Positions 34,660 through 45,143 of a DNA stretch of 64,000 nt are shown in pieces. The stretch spans positions 29,511 to 93,510 of the forward strand of contig JAFGGN010000055.1 in NCBI GenBank assembly GCA_016930535.1, written 5' to 3'. Numbering within the stretch: position 1 is the first letter of the stretch; every line of letters begins with the position of its first letter. Source of the stretch: a bacterium (GTDB taxonomy: Bacteria; Zhuqueibacterota; QNDG01; JAFGCO01). A program made the translations under genes and the position numbers. The notes beneath the pieces were generated by a model. That model was not told the DNA's origin. It ran no database searches and saw nothing but the letters and a program-made list of their open reading frames with translations.

Positions 34660-36345
34660 ATGAAAAGCGATATCATAAAAAAGGGATTCGAGCGGGCGCC
34701 TCATCGCAGCCTGCTCCGGGCCTGTGGTGTAAAGAGTGAAGATTTTGGAAAACCCTTTATCGGTGTTTGCAACTCCTATGTGGATATTATTCCCGGTCAT
34801 GTGCATCTGCAGGAATTCGGGAGGCTGGTAAAAGAGGAAATACGGAAAGCAGGCGGTGTGCCATTCGAGTTCAATACCATCGGCATCTGTGATGGCGTGG
34901 CCATGGGACATATCGGTATGAAATATTCCCTGGCCAGCCGCGAGCTGATTGCGGATTCCGTGGAATCCATGGTCATGGCCCATCAATTCGACGGACTCGT
35001 CTGTATTCCCAATTGCGACAAGATCGTTCCGGGCATGATTATGGGGGCCCTTCGCGTGAACGTTCCGACCATTTTTGTGAGCGGCGGCGCGATGGCCGCA
35101 GGAAAAACCGCAAAAGGTGACACAGCCGATCTGATTTCCGTATTTGAAGGTGTCGGGGCCTATAAAGTCGGCAAATTCAGCGAGGCCGATTTAAAGGAAC
35201 TCGAAGAAAACGCCTGTCCGACCTGCGGTTCATGTTCCGGTATGTTCACGGCCAATTCCATGAACTGTCTGACAGAGGCCATCGGCCTCGGACTGCCGGG
35301 AAACGGAACGAGACTCGCTGTTTCAGATGAAAGAAAAATGCTGGTCCGTGAGGCAGGCAGACAAATCATCAGGCTGATCGAACAGGATATCAAACCGCGC
35401 GATATCGTCACGCCGGAATCTCTGGATAATGCGTTTGCCGTGGATATGGCTATGGGCGGATCCACGAATACCGTGCTTCACCTGCTGGCAATCGCTCATG
35501 AAGCAGATGTCGAATATCCGATAGAACGGCTTCATGAAATCGCATGCAAGGTACCGCAGATCTGCAAAGTGTCTCCCGCTTCGCACTGGCACATCGAAGA
35601 TGTCGATGAAGCCGGCGGTATTCAGGCCATTATCGGCGAAATCAGCCGGATCGGAGGTGTCATCAATCCGGATCTGATGACCGTGACTCTGAAAACAGTC
35701 GGAGAAAACTGCCGTGATGCACAGATCCGGAATAACGAGGTGATCCGCAATCTGGACAATCCGTACAGCACATGCGGAGGACTCGCCATTCTTTTCGGCA
35801 ATTTATCTCCTCTGGGCTCTGTCGTCAAGACCGGAGCCGTGGATCCGGCCATGATGAAACATCGAGGTCCTGCAGTGGTCTTCAATTCGCAGGAAGATGC
35901 CGGTCAGGGTATTCTGAACGGAAAAGTCAAGGCGGGCGATGTGGTCGTGATCCGGTATGAAGGCCCGCAGGGTGGACCCGGCATGCAGGAAATGCTGGCG
36001 CCCACGGCGAGTATTATGGGTATGGGACTCGGGGATAAGGTGGCACTGATCACGGACGGACGATTTTCAGGAGGAACCAGGGGCGCCTGTATCGGGCATG
36101 TTTCACCCGAAGCGGCCGCCGGCGGTCCCATCGGTTTGCTGAAGGATGGGGATATCATTTCGATCGACATACCCAGCTGCCAGCTGAATGCCGAACTTGA
36201 CGATGGGGAATGGGAACAGCGCAGGGCCGCGTGGAAACCGCATCCCCCAAAGGTCAATCACGGATGGCTTCAGCGTTACGCAAAAATGGTCACTTCTTCC
36301 AATACCGGGGCCGTGCTGTCCGCAAAACGGTCCCTGGAAATGTAA
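34660..36345 (+). CDS. ilvD: Dihydroxy-acid dehydratase
   Basis: IlvD is the third enzyme of the shared Val/Ile pathway and gives the 2-oxo acids. The 561-residue protein has the Fe-S cysteines in [10 protein letters not shown] and [17 protein letters not shown], and the C-terminal [10 protein letters not shown] chose the ATG at 34660 because [16 protein letters not shown] matches the family N terminus and GAGG lies just upstream. The in-frame GTG at 34627 would put its ribosome site inside the leader hairpins. Confidence 0.95.
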   Translation: MKSDIIKKGFERAPHRSLLRACGVKSEDFGKPFIGVCNSYVDIIPGHVHLQEFGRLVKEEIRKAGGVPFEFNTIGICDGVAMGHIGMKYSLASRELIADSVESMVMAHQFDGLVCIPNCDKIVPGMIMGALRVNVPTIFVSGGAMAAGKTAKGDTADLISVFEGVGAYKVGKFSEADLKELEENACPTCGSCSGMFTANSMNCLTEAIGLGLPGNGTRLAVSDERKMLVREAGRQIIRLIEQDIKPRDIVTPESLDNAFAVDMAMGGSTNTVLHLLAIAHEADVEYPIERLHEIACKVPQICKVSPASHWHIEDVDEAGGIQAIIGEISRIGGVINPDLMTVTLKTVGENCRDAQIRNNEVIRNLDNPYSTCGGLAILFGNLSPLGSVVKTGAVDPAMMKHRGPAVVFNSQEDAGQGILNGKVKAGDVVVIRYEGPQGGPGMQEMLAPTASIMGMGLGDKVALITDGRFSGGTRGACIGHVSPEAAAGGPIGLLKDGDIISIDIPSCQLNAELDDGEWEQRRAAWKPHPPKVNHGWLQRYAKMVTSSNTGAVLSAKRSLEM

Positions 36346-36447
36346 TCCGGTGAACTCTGTATCGGAACATGAATAAACTGATAACCATAAATGGATAAAC
36401 GGTATCAATACAGTCAAACGGCAGCATAAACCCGATGAGGCATATTT

Positions 36448-38157
36448 ATGGCTGAAAAGAAAAAGACGGACGAAAATCTGATGACCGGTTCTGAAATCCT
36501 TGTTAAGGCGCTCGTTGAAGTGGGTGTGGATAAAATATTCGGTTATCCGGGGGGCAAGGTGATCGGTCTTTACGATGTGCTTTTTCGCACACCGGAGATT
36601 CAGCATATACTCGTCAGGCATGAGCAGGGAGCGACCCATGCCGCGGACGGATATGCCAGGGCTACCGGAAAACCGGGTGTGGTTGTCGTGACTTCCGGTC
36701 CGGGAGCCACGAATACGGTCACAGGCATTGCCACAGCGTTTATGGATTCGATTCCCATGATTGTTTTCACCGGTCAGGTGGCCTCCGGCATGATCGGAAA
36801 TGACGCTTTTCAGGAGGCGGACATTATCGGAATTACGCGTCCGATTACGAAGCACAGCTATCTCGTTAAAGATGCCGCGCATCTGTCCCAGATCGTTCAC
36901 GAAGCGTTTCATATCTCCGTAACGGGCAGGCCCGGACCCGTGCTGATCGATCTTCCGAGCGATATTCTCGCACAGAAAACATCTTATAAACCCTGTGTTG
37001 AAATGAAAATACGGGGATACAATCCGACATACAAGGGACACAGCCAGCAGATCAGCAAAGCTGCAGACATGCTGAACTCGGCCAAACGTCCGCTTATTTA
37101 TGCGGGAGGCGGTGTCAATATCGGCCTGGCAGCCGACGAGTTGAGTGAGATTGCGATCAGGGGACATATCCCTGTGACCACGACCCTCCTCGGTCTGGGC
37201 GCGTTTCCTGAGGACAACCCGCTTTCCGTGGGTATGGTGGGCATGCACGGCACCTGGTATGCCAATATGGCCATGATGCAGTGTGATGTGCTGATGTGCG
37301 TGGGTGCACGCTTCGATGACCGCGTGACCGGCCGCCTGAACCATTTTTCTCCGGCATCCAGAAAAATCCATATTGATATCGATCCGTCGTGTATTTCAAA
37401 AAATGTATCCGTGGACATACCAATCGTGGGGCATGTGAAGGAAATTTTACCCGATATGCTGAAAAAAATAAAACCGGCGGATTCGGAAACGTGGCTGAAC
37501 ACCATTGCCCAATGGAAATCGGAACATCCGCTGACCTATAAACAGACGGATGATGTGATCCGCCCGCAATATGTAGTGGAACGTGTCGCTGCGCTGACCG
37601 ACCATCAGGCGATCGTGGTGACAGATGTCGGTCAGAATCAGATGTGGGCTGCCCAGTTCTATGGATTCAAACGTCCGAGGCAGATTCTTTCATCAGGAGG
37701 GCTGGGAACCATGGGGTACGGACTTCCGGCAGCACTTGGCGCCGCATTCGGATGCCCCGATGATACGGTGGTCTGTTTTACGGGGGACGGTGGTTTTCAG
37801 ATGAATATACAGGAACTGACCACGGCCGTTCAGCACAGGATACCGCTTAAAATTGTGCTGCTGAACAACGGTTACCTGGGTATGGTCCGTCAGTGGCAGG
37901 AATTGTTTTTCGGAAGACGCTACGCATCGACGGTGCTGGCCGAAGGAAATCCGGATTTTATGAAACTGGCAGAAGGTTATGGAGCAGCCGGTATCAGAGT
38001 ATCCCGGCCTGATGAGGTCGATGACGCAATTCGAAAAGGTCTGAAAATAGACGACCGGCCGGTTGTCATGGAATTCCTGATAAGCCGTGAGGAAAATGTG
38101 TTTCCCATGGTGCCTGCAGGCGCCTCCCTGGACGAGATGCTCGAGGCGGGACACTGA
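36448..38157 (+). CDS. ilvB: Acetolactate synthase, large catalytic subunit
   Basis: This 569-residue thiamin-diphosphate enzyme catalyses the first common step of Val, Leu and Ile synthesis. Motifs are GYPGGKVIGLYD, RHEQGATHAADGYAR (catalytic Glu), GARFDDRVTG and the ThDP site GDGGFQMNIQELTTA. It needs the regulatory subunit encoded next. A 102-base gap separates it from ilvD, and no promoter or terminator is evident in it. Confidence 0.96.
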   Translation: MAEKKKTDENLMTGSEILVKALVEVGVDKIFGYPGGKVIGLYDVLFRTPEIQHILVRHEQGATHAADGYARATGKPGVVVVTSGPGATNTVTGIATAFMDSIPMIVFTGQVASGMIGNDAFQEADIIGITRPITKHSYLVKDAAHLSQIVHEAFHISVTGRPGPVLIDLPSDILAQKTSYKPCVEMKIRGYNPTYKGHSQQISKAADMLNSAKRPLIYAGGGVNIGLAADELSEIAIRGHIPVTTTLLGLGAFPEDNPLSVGMVGMHGTWYANMAMMQCDVLMCVGARFDDRVTGRLNHFSPASRKIHIDIDPSCISKNVSVDIPIVGHVKEILPDMLKKIKPADSETWLNTIAQWKSEHPLTYKQTDDVIRPQYVVERVAALTDHQAIVVTDVGQNQMWAAQFYGFKRPRQILSSGGLGTMGYGLPAALGAAFGCPDDTVVCFTGDGGFQMNIQELTTAVQHRIPLKIVLLNNGYLGMVRQWQELFFGRRYASTVLAEGNPDFMKLAEGYGAAGIRVSRPDEVDDAIRKGLKIDDRPVVMEFLISREENVFPMVPAGASLDEMLEAGH

Positions 38158-38187
38158 CGTTTTTAAAATGATCAGAGGAGAAATCGT

Positions 38188-38679
38188 ATGAGACATATAT
38201 TGTCCGTAATATTTGAAAATAAATTCAATGCCATTCCCAGAATTGCCGGACTGTTCAGCGGCAGAGCCTATAACATGAACAGCATGAGTTTCGGACTGGG
38301 TGAAGATCCCGAAACCACCAGAGCGACCATCACATCGGAAGGGGACGATCAGATCATCGAGCAGATTGCAAAACAATTGAATAAATTGGTCGATGTCATC
38401 AAGGTGGTGGAACTGACATACGAGCCGTTTGTTGAACGGGAGCTGGCACTCGTGAAAGTGCAGTCTTCTCCATCCACACGTGCGGAGATTATGCAGGTGG
38501 CCGATATATTCAGGGCCAAAATTATCGATGTCAGTCATAAGACAATTACCATCGAAGTGACCGGCAAAGAGGACAAGGTGAATGCCATCATCGAGATGCT
38601 TCAGCAATTCGGTATCAGGGAAATCGCCCGGACCGGTATTGTCGCATTGAAACGTGAATTTCAGAAAGAGTCGTCATAA
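38188..38679 (+). CDS. ilvN: Acetolactate synthase, small regulatory subunit
   Basis: The 163-residue protein has an N-terminal ACT domain (VIFENKFNAIPRIAGLFSGR) and the usual C-terminal half (KVQSSPSTRAEIMQVADIFRAKIID). It activates the large subunit and usually gives valine feedback inhibition. AGAGGAG stands before the ATG. Confidence 0.94.
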   Translation: MRHILSVIFENKFNAIPRIAGLFSGRAYNMNSMSFGLGEDPETTRATITSEGDDQIIEQIAKQLNKLVDVIKVVELTYEPFVERELALVKVQSSPSTRAEIMQVADIFRAKIIDVSHKTITIEVTGKEDKVNAIIEMLQQFGIREIARTGIVALKREFQKESS

Positions 38680-38706
38680 TCTCCCTATTTGAAAGGAATT
38701 GAAAAG

Positions 38707-39696
38707 ATGAAAATGTATTACGATTCAGACGCAAACATGGACCTTCTGTCCGGTAAAACCGTGGCCATTATCGGGTACGGCAGTCAGGGGCATGCACAGG
38801 CCCAGAATCTCAGGGACAGCGGAGTCCATGTGATCATTGCAGAAATGCCCGATACGCCCAACTGGAAGCTCGCTGTTTCTCATGGTTTTACACCGATGTC
38901 GGCTGATGAGGCCGCTGAAAAGGCGGATATTGTACAGATCCTCATTCCGGATGAACTGCAGGCGAAGGTTTATTCACAGTCGATCGCTGCGCACATGACT
39001 GCGGGCAAGGCCCTTGTTTTTTCACATGGTTTCAATATTCACTATAAACGGATTCAGCCTGCAAAGGACATCGATGTATATATGGTGGCTCCCAAAGGCC
39101 CGGGTCATCTGGTCCGGCGCACGTATACGGAAGGCGCCGGTGTGCCTTCACTGATTGCCGTATTTCAGGACGCCACGGGCAAGGCCAGGGATATGGCCAT
39201 GGCCCAGGCCTGCGGAATCGGTGCGGGCCGCGCCGGTATTATTGAGACGTCCTTTAAAGAAGAGACGGAAACCGATCTTTTCGGTGAGCAGGTCGTGCTG
39301 TGCGGCGGTGTTACGGAACTGGTCAAGGCCGGATTCGAAACGCTGGTGAATGCGGGTTATCAGCCTGAAATCGCCTATTTTGAATGTCTTCACGAGCTAA
39401 AGCTGATTGTGGATCTGTTTTATGAAGGCGGCATTGCGGGGATGTACTATTCTGTCAGCGATACGGCCGAATACGGCGGCATGACGCGCGGCACCCGGGT
39501 TATTGATGCGGAAACAAAAAAACGGATGAGTGCCATTCTGAAGGAAGTACAGGACGGCACTTTCGCCAATGAATGGATAAAGGAAAATGAGTCCGGAAGA
39601 CCGCGAATGAATGCCCTGCGCAAGGAACATCGGGAGCTTAAGATCGAAGAAGTGGGCAAAAAACTGCGTAATATGATGTCATGGATTAAAAAATAA
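38707..39696 (+). CDS. ilvC: Ketol-acid reductoisomerase
   Basis: The 329-residue class I enzyme turns acetolactate into dihydroxyisovalerate. The nucleotide motif is [15 protein letters not shown], and metal sites lie in GLFGEQ-type [12 protein letters not shown] and in [16 protein letters not shown]. The ATG at 38707, preceded by GAAAGGAA, gives the family N terminus MKMYYD. An upstream TTG is unlikely. A strong hairpin follows within 10 bases. Confidence 0.95.
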   Translation: MKMYYDSDANMDLLSGKTVAIIGYGSQGHAQAQNLRDSGVHVIIAEMPDTPNWKLAVSHGFTPMSADEAAEKADIVQILIPDELQAKVYSQSIAAHMTAGKALVFSHGFNIHYKRIQPAKDIDVYMVAPKGPGHLVRRTYTEGAGVPSLIAVFQDATGKARDMAMAQACGIGAGRAGIIETSFKEETETDLFGEQVVLCGGVTELVKAGFETLVNAGYQPEIAYFECLHELKLIVDLFYEGGIAGMYYSVSDTAEYGGMTRGTRVIDAETKKRMSAILKEVQDGTFANEWIKENESGRPRMNALRKEHRELKIEEVGKKLRNMMSWIKK

Positions 39697-39704
39697 CGGG
39701 TTGA

Positions 39705-39739
39705 CGGCAACGGCTGCAACAGTATTGCAGCCGTTGCCG
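39705..39739 (+). promoter_or_regulatory. 15-bp perfect hairpin between ilvC and leuA
   Basis: CGGCAACGGCTGCAA and TTGCAGCCGTTGCCG pair perfectly around a five-base loop. No T tract follows. It lies between the ilv and leu halves of the operon, where it could stabilise the ilv transcript, lower leu expression or mark RNA processing. Confidence 0.7.
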
Positions 39740-39766
39740 GTATCAAGTCATTGGACGGAGGTCAGG

Positions 39767-41314
39767 ATGAGTGACCGGGTAATCATATTCGACACCACAC
39801 TCCGGGACGGCGAGCAGGCCCCGGGATGCAGCATGACTGTGGAACAAAAAGTTCGCATGGCCAGGCAACTCGAACGATTGGGTGTTGATACCATGGAAGC
39901 CGGTTTTGCAATCGCTTCGGACGGAGATTTTGAAGCCGTCAAACGGGTGGCCAAGGAAATCAGGCATTGTACGGTCGGAAGCCTGGCGCGTACAAAAAAA
40001 CTGGATATCGACCGTGCATGGGAAGCGCTGAAGGCTGCAAAAAAGCCGATGATTCATACATTTATCGCCACATCGGATATTCATCTTGAACACAAGCTGC
40101 GCATGACACGTGAACAGGTACTCGAAACCGCTGTCGAGCATGTCCGTTATGCAAAGCAATACACGGAAATTGTCGAATTTTCGGCTGAGGATGCGGGACG
40201 CAGTGATGTCGATTTTCTTTGTCAGATTTTTGAAGCCGTAATCGATGCGGGTGCCACGATCATCAATGTGCCCGATACGGTCGGATATGCCATTCCGGAT
40301 GAATTCGGCCGTCTGGTTCGTTATATTATCGAACATGTACCGAATATCGGCAAGACCGTGGTCAGTGTGCATTGTCATAATGATCTTGGTCTTGCGGTGG
40401 CCAATTCCATTGCAGCTGTGCAAAACGGTGCCAGACAGGTTGAAACCACCATCAATGGCATCGGGGAGCGTGCAGGGAATGCCTCCATGGAAGAGTTTGT
40501 CATGGCACTCAACACAAGACAGGCTCTGATGAAATTGAACACCAATGTAACGACGCAGGAGATTTTCAGGACCAGCCAGCTGCTGACGAACCTGACAGGC
40601 ATGATCGTACAGCGCAATAAGGCCATCGTAGGCGCCAATGCCTTTGCACATGAAGCCGGCATTCACCAGGACGGCATGCTCAAAAATAAACAGACTTATG
40701 AAATAATGACACCGGAATCCGTAGGCATACCCAAAAGTGAGCTCGTTCTGGGCAAGCATTCCGGAAGGCACGCCCTTGGGCAGCGCTTCAAGGAACTGGG
40801 GTATGCGCTCGGCAAGGAGGATCTCGAGACCGCTTACAAGTCATTTACAAAACTGGCGGATAAGAAGAAAGAGATTTATGATGCGGATCTGATTGCCATC
40901 GTACAGGATGAAATTTCTGAAATTCCCGAAATGTTCGAGTTCGCGTCCATACAGGTGGTCAGCGGATCCGAATTGACTCCCACGGCGACAGTCAAGCTCA
41001 GCAAAGCGGATCAGGAATTTATGGATTCAGCCGTCGGCGACGGTCCCGTGGATGCGGCATGCAAGGCCATTGACCGGATCACCGGAATCCCGGGAAGATT
41101 GACTTCCTATTCCATTCATGCTGTCACAAAGGGGAAGGATGCACTGGGCGAAGTGCTGATTCAGGTGGAATATCAGGACAGGTCCTACGCCGGACGCGGA
41201 GCCAGTACCGATATTATCGAGGCCAGTGCAAAGGCCTATTTGAATGCGATCAACCGTATCGCCTATGCCGGTTCAAAAAGCAAATCCGGCGGTCCGGTTT
41301 CAGAAAAATTGTAA
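39767..41314 (+). CDS. leuA: 2-isopropylmalate synthase
   Basis: LeuA condenses 2-oxoisovalerate with acetyl-CoA, the first committed step to leucine. The 516-residue protein has FDTTLRDGEQAPG (metal Asp), SVHCHNDLGLAVANS, NGIGERAGNAS and a C-terminal regulatory domain (from about 385) that normally binds leucine. GGAGG at 39757-39761 fixes the ATG at 39767. An in-frame extension back into the hairpin is rejected. Confidence 0.95.
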   Translation: MSDRVIIFDTTLRDGEQAPGCSMTVEQKVRMARQLERLGVDTMEAGFAIASDGDFEAVKRVAKEIRHCTVGSLARTKKLDIDRAWEALKAAKKPMIHTFIATSDIHLEHKLRMTREQVLETAVEHVRYAKQYTEIVEFSAEDAGRSDVDFLCQIFEAVIDAGATIINVPDTVGYAIPDEFGRLVRYIIEHVPNIGKTVVSVHCHNDLGLAVANSIAAVQNGARQVETTINGIGERAGNASMEEFVMALNTRQALMKLNTNVTTQEIFRTSQLLTNLTGMIVQRNKAIVGANAFAHEAGIHQDGMLKNKQTYEIMTPESVGIPKSELVLGKHSGRHALGQRFKELGYALGKEDLETAYKSFTKLADKKKEIYDADLIAIVQDEISEIPEMFEFASIQVVSGSELTPTATVKLSKADQEFMDSAVGDGPVDAACKAIDRITGIPGRLTSYSIHAVTKGKDALGEVLIQVEYQDRSYAGRGASTDIIEASAKAYLNAINRIAYAGSKSKSGGPVSEKL

Positions 41315-41326
41315 ACCGGATCGTTC

Positions 41327-42007
41327 ATGGAAACCGTTCGAGCGCATTTTGAACAGGAAGCCCCGGTTTATGACGGGACGATATTGAAACTGATTCCCGG
41401 ATACAGACAAATGATTTCGGCCGTTGTCGATGCGCTGCCTTTCGGCCCGCAGGATGAATTTTCTCTGGTGGATCTGGGTTGCGGTACAGGCAGTTTGACG
41501 CGGGCCATACTGTCCCGCTTCCCTGAAGCGCGTGTGACTGCGCTCGATTTTTCGGCGGCCATGATCGGGGAGGCCCGGGAAAACCTGAAGAATGAACGCA
41601 TCCGTTTTGTTCATCGGGATTTCTCGAAATGGACCTGGGACCAGCCGTACGATGCAGTGGTCTCTTCTCTTGCACTGCATCACCTGATTACCGATGAAGA
41701 TAAAAAGCATTTCTATGCCCAATGTTTCCGTCATTTGAAACCGGGCGGCATGTTCTGCAATGCGGACATTGTCCTGGCGAATACGGATATGCTTCAGAAG
41801 GCATTCATGGGCAAATGGAAATCATTCATGATGCAGTCGGTCGACGCGGATGAAATTGAAGGCCAATGGATGGTCAAGTACCGGACCGAGGATGTGCCGG
41901 CGCGCATGGACGATCACCTCATCTGGCTTAAAGAAGCGGGATTTAAATATTTGGATATTATCTGGAAATATTATAACTTTGCTGTATATTGTGCGCTGAA
42001 GACCTGA
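41327..42007 (+). CDS. Class I SAM-dependent methyltransferase in the leu operon
   Basis: The 226-residue protein has a Rossmann-type methyltransferase core: motif I VDLGCGTGSLTRAI, the acidic loop ALDFSAAMIGEA and LKPGGMFCNADIV. It lies between leuA and leuC with 12- and 31-base gaps, so it is almost certainly co-expressed with leucine genes. No pathway step needs a methyltransferase. Related enzymes in other organisms (trans-aconitate methyltransferases) methylate tricarboxylate or isopropylmalate-like acids, so a repair or detoxifying role on a leucine intermediate is possible, but this is inference. Confidence 0.8.
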   Translation: METVRAHFEQEAPVYDGTILKLIPGYRQMISAVVDALPFGPQDEFSLVDLGCGTGSLTRAILSRFPEARVTALDFSAAMIGEARENLKNERIRFVHRDFSKWTWDQPYDAVVSSLALHHLITDEDKKHFYAQCFRHLKPGGMFCNADIVLANTDMLQKAFMGKWKSFMMQSVDADEIEGQWMVKYRTEDVPARMDDHLIWLKEAGFKYLDIIWKYYNFAVYCALKT

Positions 42008-42038
42008 CCGTAAAAATGAACAAAAACAGGAAGCGGTA

Positions 42039-43349
42039 ATGACTATCACAGAAAAAATATTGGCCAGACATGCTGGCAAATCCCATGTGCGTGCAGGGGA
42101 CAATATTTGGATCGAAGTGGATGTCCTGATGACCCATGACGTTTGCGGACCGCCTACCATCGGTATTTTCAGAAAGCAGTTCGGCCGCAATGCAAAAGTC
42201 TGGGATCCGAAGAAAGTGGTGATCATACCCGATCACTATATCTTTACTTCGGACACGCATGCGCAAAGAAATATCCAGGTTTTAAGAGAATTTGCAAAGG
42301 AGCAGCATCTGCCGCACTTCTATGATCCGGGAACCGAAACCTACAAAGGCGTCTGTCATGTCTCTCTGGCCGAAGAGGGATTCAATCTTCCGGGTACTGT
42401 GCTCTTCGGCACGGATTCTCATACCTGTACGTCCGGTGCATTCGGGATGTTCGGAACCGGTATAGGCAATACAGATGCTGCGTTCGTTATGGGCACCGGA
42501 AAATTGTGGGTAAAAGTTCCGGAAACCATGAAATTCGTGATCGAGGGTGAGCTTCCCAATTATCTGATGGCGAAGGATATTATACTTAAAATCATCAGTG
42601 ATATCGGTGTGGACGGAGCCACCTATAAATCGATGGATTTCGACGGAGAAGGCGTGTTTTCTCTCAGTATGGAAGAGAGAATGACACTTTGCAATATGGT
42701 CATCGAGGCCGGAGGAAAGAATGGTGTCATTCAGGCTGATGATAAAACCGAGGCGTTTGTCAGGTCAAGGACTGACCGGTCCTACGAGATTTATCAGAAC
42801 GATGCGGATGCCGCCTATGCAAGCATACACATTTATCAGGCTTCAAAACTGGAACCCATGGTTGCAAAACCGTTTCTTCCGAGCAACGGTGTGCCGGCCC
42901 ATACATTGAGCCACGTTAAAGTGAATCAATGTTATATCGGTTCATGCACCGGAGGAAAAATCACGGATTTTATTGCGGCTGCTCAGATACTCCATGGACA
43001 GGAGGTCCAGGTCACAACGGTCATTGTACCCGCGACCGTGGAAGTGAATGCGAAATTCGATCAGGAGAAAGTGGACGGAAAAACGCTTCGTGATATTTTT
43101 ACAGAAGCCGGCGCCGTGATTGGCGATCCCTCATGCGCCGCATGCCTGGGAGGTCCGCAGGATACCTTCGGACGGCTGAACCATGATGAAATCTGCATCA
43201 GCACCACGAACCGCAATTTCCCCGGCCGTATGGGATCGAAGAACTCCCAAACCTACCTTGCTTCACCGTATACTGTCGCAGCTTCGGCCCTGACGGGGAC
43301 CATTACGGATCCCAGAGAATATTTAAATACATCTTCATCATCGGAATAA
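42039..43349 (+). CDS. leuC: 3-isopropylmalate dehydratase, large subunit
   Basis: The 436-residue aconitase-type subunit isomerises 2- to 3-isopropylmalate with LeuD. The 4Fe-4S cysteines are in CYIGSCTGGK and SCAACLGG. GTDSHTCTSGAFG and NRNFPGRMG are also present. Its length fits the archaeal/homoaconitase-like LeuC group, which is shorter than the enterobacterial form. Confidence 0.94.
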   Translation: MTITEKILARHAGKSHVRAGDNIWIEVDVLMTHDVCGPPTIGIFRKQFGRNAKVWDPKKVVIIPDHYIFTSDTHAQRNIQVLREFAKEQHLPHFYDPGTETYKGVCHVSLAEEGFNLPGTVLFGTDSHTCTSGAFGMFGTGIGNTDAAFVMGTGKLWVKVPETMKFVIEGELPNYLMAKDIILKIISDIGVDGATYKSMDFDGEGVFSLSMEERMTLCNMVIEAGGKNGVIQADDKTEAFVRSRTDRSYEIYQNDADAAYASIHIYQASKLEPMVAKPFLPSNGVPAHTLSHVKVNQCYIGSCTGGKITDFIAAAQILHGQEVQVTTVIVPATVEVNAKFDQEKVDGKTLRDIFTEAGAVIGDPSCAACLGGPQDTFGRLNHDEICISTTNRNFPGRMGSKNSQTYLASPYTVAASALTGTITDPREYLNTSSSSE

Positions 43350-43368
43350 AAAGGACAGGTTACTTCAA

Positions 43369-43932
43369 ATGGAGAATATGATACAAGGTCGGGCTTACGT
43401 GCTCGGAAACGACGTGGACACAGATCAGATCATTCCGGCTGAACATCTCGTTTACAATATGGACGATCCCAAGGAAAGACGTCTTTACGGAATATACGCG
43501 TTATCCGGAGTACCCGAGGATGAAGCGGGCCTGCCTTCAGGCAAAGTACCGTTCGTTCCCAAAAATTCGGAATCTGCCCCCTATAAAATTGTGATTGCAG
43601 GAAAAAATTTCGGCTGCGGATCATCCAGGGAACATGCACCCGCTGCTTTGCACATCGCCGGTGTTCATGTGGTGATCGCGAATTCATATGCCCGTATTTT
43701 CTACAGAAACGCTGTGGACGGGGGATTTCTGATCCCTTATGAAAGTCAGGATAACCTGTCCGCTGAGATCAGAACCGGTGATCAGGTTACGATCCGTCCG
43801 GATATCAACATACTCAAGAATGATTCAACCGGAAAATCATATGCACTCAAACCACTCGGTGAAGTGGCGGATATCGTGAGAACAGGCGGATTGTTTTTAT
43901 TCGCCAAACAGAACAATTTAATGCCAAAATAA
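43369..43932 (+). CDS. leuD: 3-isopropylmalate dehydratase, small subunit
   Basis: The 187-residue swivel-domain protein has NDVDTDQIIPAEHL and GKNFGCGSSREHAP, the substrate-binding loops of LeuD. Its length is slightly above the 160-170 residue group, with an insert near residues 43-62. It pairs with the preceding LeuC. Confidence 0.94.
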   Translation: MENMIQGRAYVLGNDVDTDQIIPAEHLVYNMDDPKERRLYGIYALSGVPEDEAGLPSGKVPFVPKNSESAPYKIVIAGKNFGCGSSREHAPAALHIAGVHVVIANSYARIFYRNAVDGGFLIPYESQDNLSAEIRTGDQVTIRPDINILKNDSTGKSYALKPLGEVADIVRTGGLFLFAKQNNLMPK

Positions 43933-43948
43933 ACGGAAAGGAATGACC

Positions 43949-45034
43949 GTGTCCCAAAAAAAATATAAAATTGCCGTAATACCCGGAGACGGAACCGGCC
44001 CTGAAGTCGTCAAAGAGGGGCTGAAAGTGCTGCAGGCCGCTGCCGCCAAGTTTCAGTTCTCGATGGATACGGCGGAATACGATTTCGGCGGAGACCGGTA
44101 TTTGCGCACAGGCGAGGTGCTTCCTGAAAATGCCGCTGATGAAATGCGAAAATTCGATGCGATATTTCTGGGCGCCATCGGACATCCGGACGTCAAACCC
44201 GGTATTCTTGAAAAGGGCATTCTGCTGAAACTGCGGTTCGATCTGGACCAGTATATCAATCTGCGACCCGTCAAACTGTATCCGGGAGTCGAAACGCCGC
44301 TCAGGGATAAAGGCCCCAAGGAAATCGATTATGTGGTTGTCAGGGAAAATACGGGCGGACTTTATACGGGCATCGGCGGTTTCACCATGAAGGGCACTCC
44401 CCATGAAGTCGCTGTTCAGAGCATGGTGTACAACCGGCACCAGGTGGAACGCTGCCTGCGTTACGCCTTCGAGTACACGCGCAAATTCGGTAAGAAATCC
44501 CAGGGCAAGGGGGATTATAATACACTCGGCCTGGTGGGAAAGACCAATGTACTGACCTATGTATTCGATTTATGGGAACGGGCATTTCATGAAATCGGCA
44601 AAGCAGATTATCCGGATATACGCAGGGAATACTATCATGTGGATGCCACATGTATGTGGATGGTCAAAAGCCCGGAATGGTTCGATGTGCTGGTTACCGG
44701 CAACATGTTCGGTGATATCATCACGGATCTCGGCGCCATCACGCAGGGCGGGATGGGCATTGCGGCGGGAGGCAATATCAATCCGGAAGGGGTCAGCATG
44801 TTCGAGCCCATAGGCGGTTCCGCACCCAAATATACGGGCAAGAACATTATCAATCCACTGGCATCCATCTGCTGCGGCGCCATGATGCTCTCGCATCTGG
44901 GTGAAACGGAAGCGGCGGATGCCATCGAAAAAGCCGTGATGGACGTAACCGGATCGAAGCTGAAAAGCATGAGTGCGGGGAAAATGGGGTACTCCACGCA
45001 GGAAGTGGGGGACCTGGTGGCGGAGCGGATCTAG
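43949..45034 (+). CDS. leuB: 3-isopropylmalate dehydrogenase
   Basis: LeuB oxidises and decarboxylates 3-isopropylmalate to 2-oxoisocaproate. The 361-residue protein has VIPGDGTGPEV, VVRENTGGLYTG, TGNMFGDIITDLGA and FEPIGGSAPKYTGKN. AAAGG lies only one base before an ATG at 43943 but seven bases before the GTG at 43949, so GTG is the better start. It is the last gene of the ilv-leu operon. Confidence 0.93.
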   Translation: MSQKKYKIAVIPGDGTGPEVVKEGLKVLQAAAAKFQFSMDTAEYDFGGDRYLRTGEVLPENAADEMRKFDAIFLGAIGHPDVKPGILEKGILLKLRFDLDQYINLRPVKLYPGVETPLRDKGPKEIDYVVVRENTGGLYTGIGGFTMKGTPHEVAVQSMVYNRHQVERCLRYAFEYTRKFGKKSQGKGDYNTLGLVGKTNVLTYVFDLWERAFHEIGKADYPDIRREYYHVDATCMWMVKSPEWFDVLVTGNMFGDIITDLGAITQGGMGIAAGGNINPEGVSMFEPIGGSAPKYTGKNIINPLASICCGAMMLSHLGETEAADAIEKAVMDVTGSKLKSMSAGKMGYSTQEVGDLVAERI

Positions 45035-45065
45035 CTGCCTGTCATTTTACAGGAGAAAAATAATG

Positions 45066-45092
45066 AGCCATCCTCCCGGGGATGGCTTTTTT
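45066..45092 (+). terminator. Terminator of the ilv-leu operon
   Basis: AGCCATCC and GGATGGCT form an 8-bp stem with a six-base loop and a T6 tract. The opposite strand is also T-rich after the stem, so it may serve the convergent minus-strand gene too. Confidence 0.88.
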
Positions 45093-45143
45093 AATGGCAT
45101 GAAAGGATTTTGCCCGATTTTTGAAATGGCATTGACGAACCGG

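Noticed and set aside
34300..34660. T-box riboswitch before ilvD
   Set aside because: The conserved T-box sequence was not found, and the leader peptide explains the region better.
36103..37371. 422-residue minus-strand frame opposite ilvD/ilvB
   Set aside because: It covers two conserved genes in antisense and has a His-rich, low-meaning composition.
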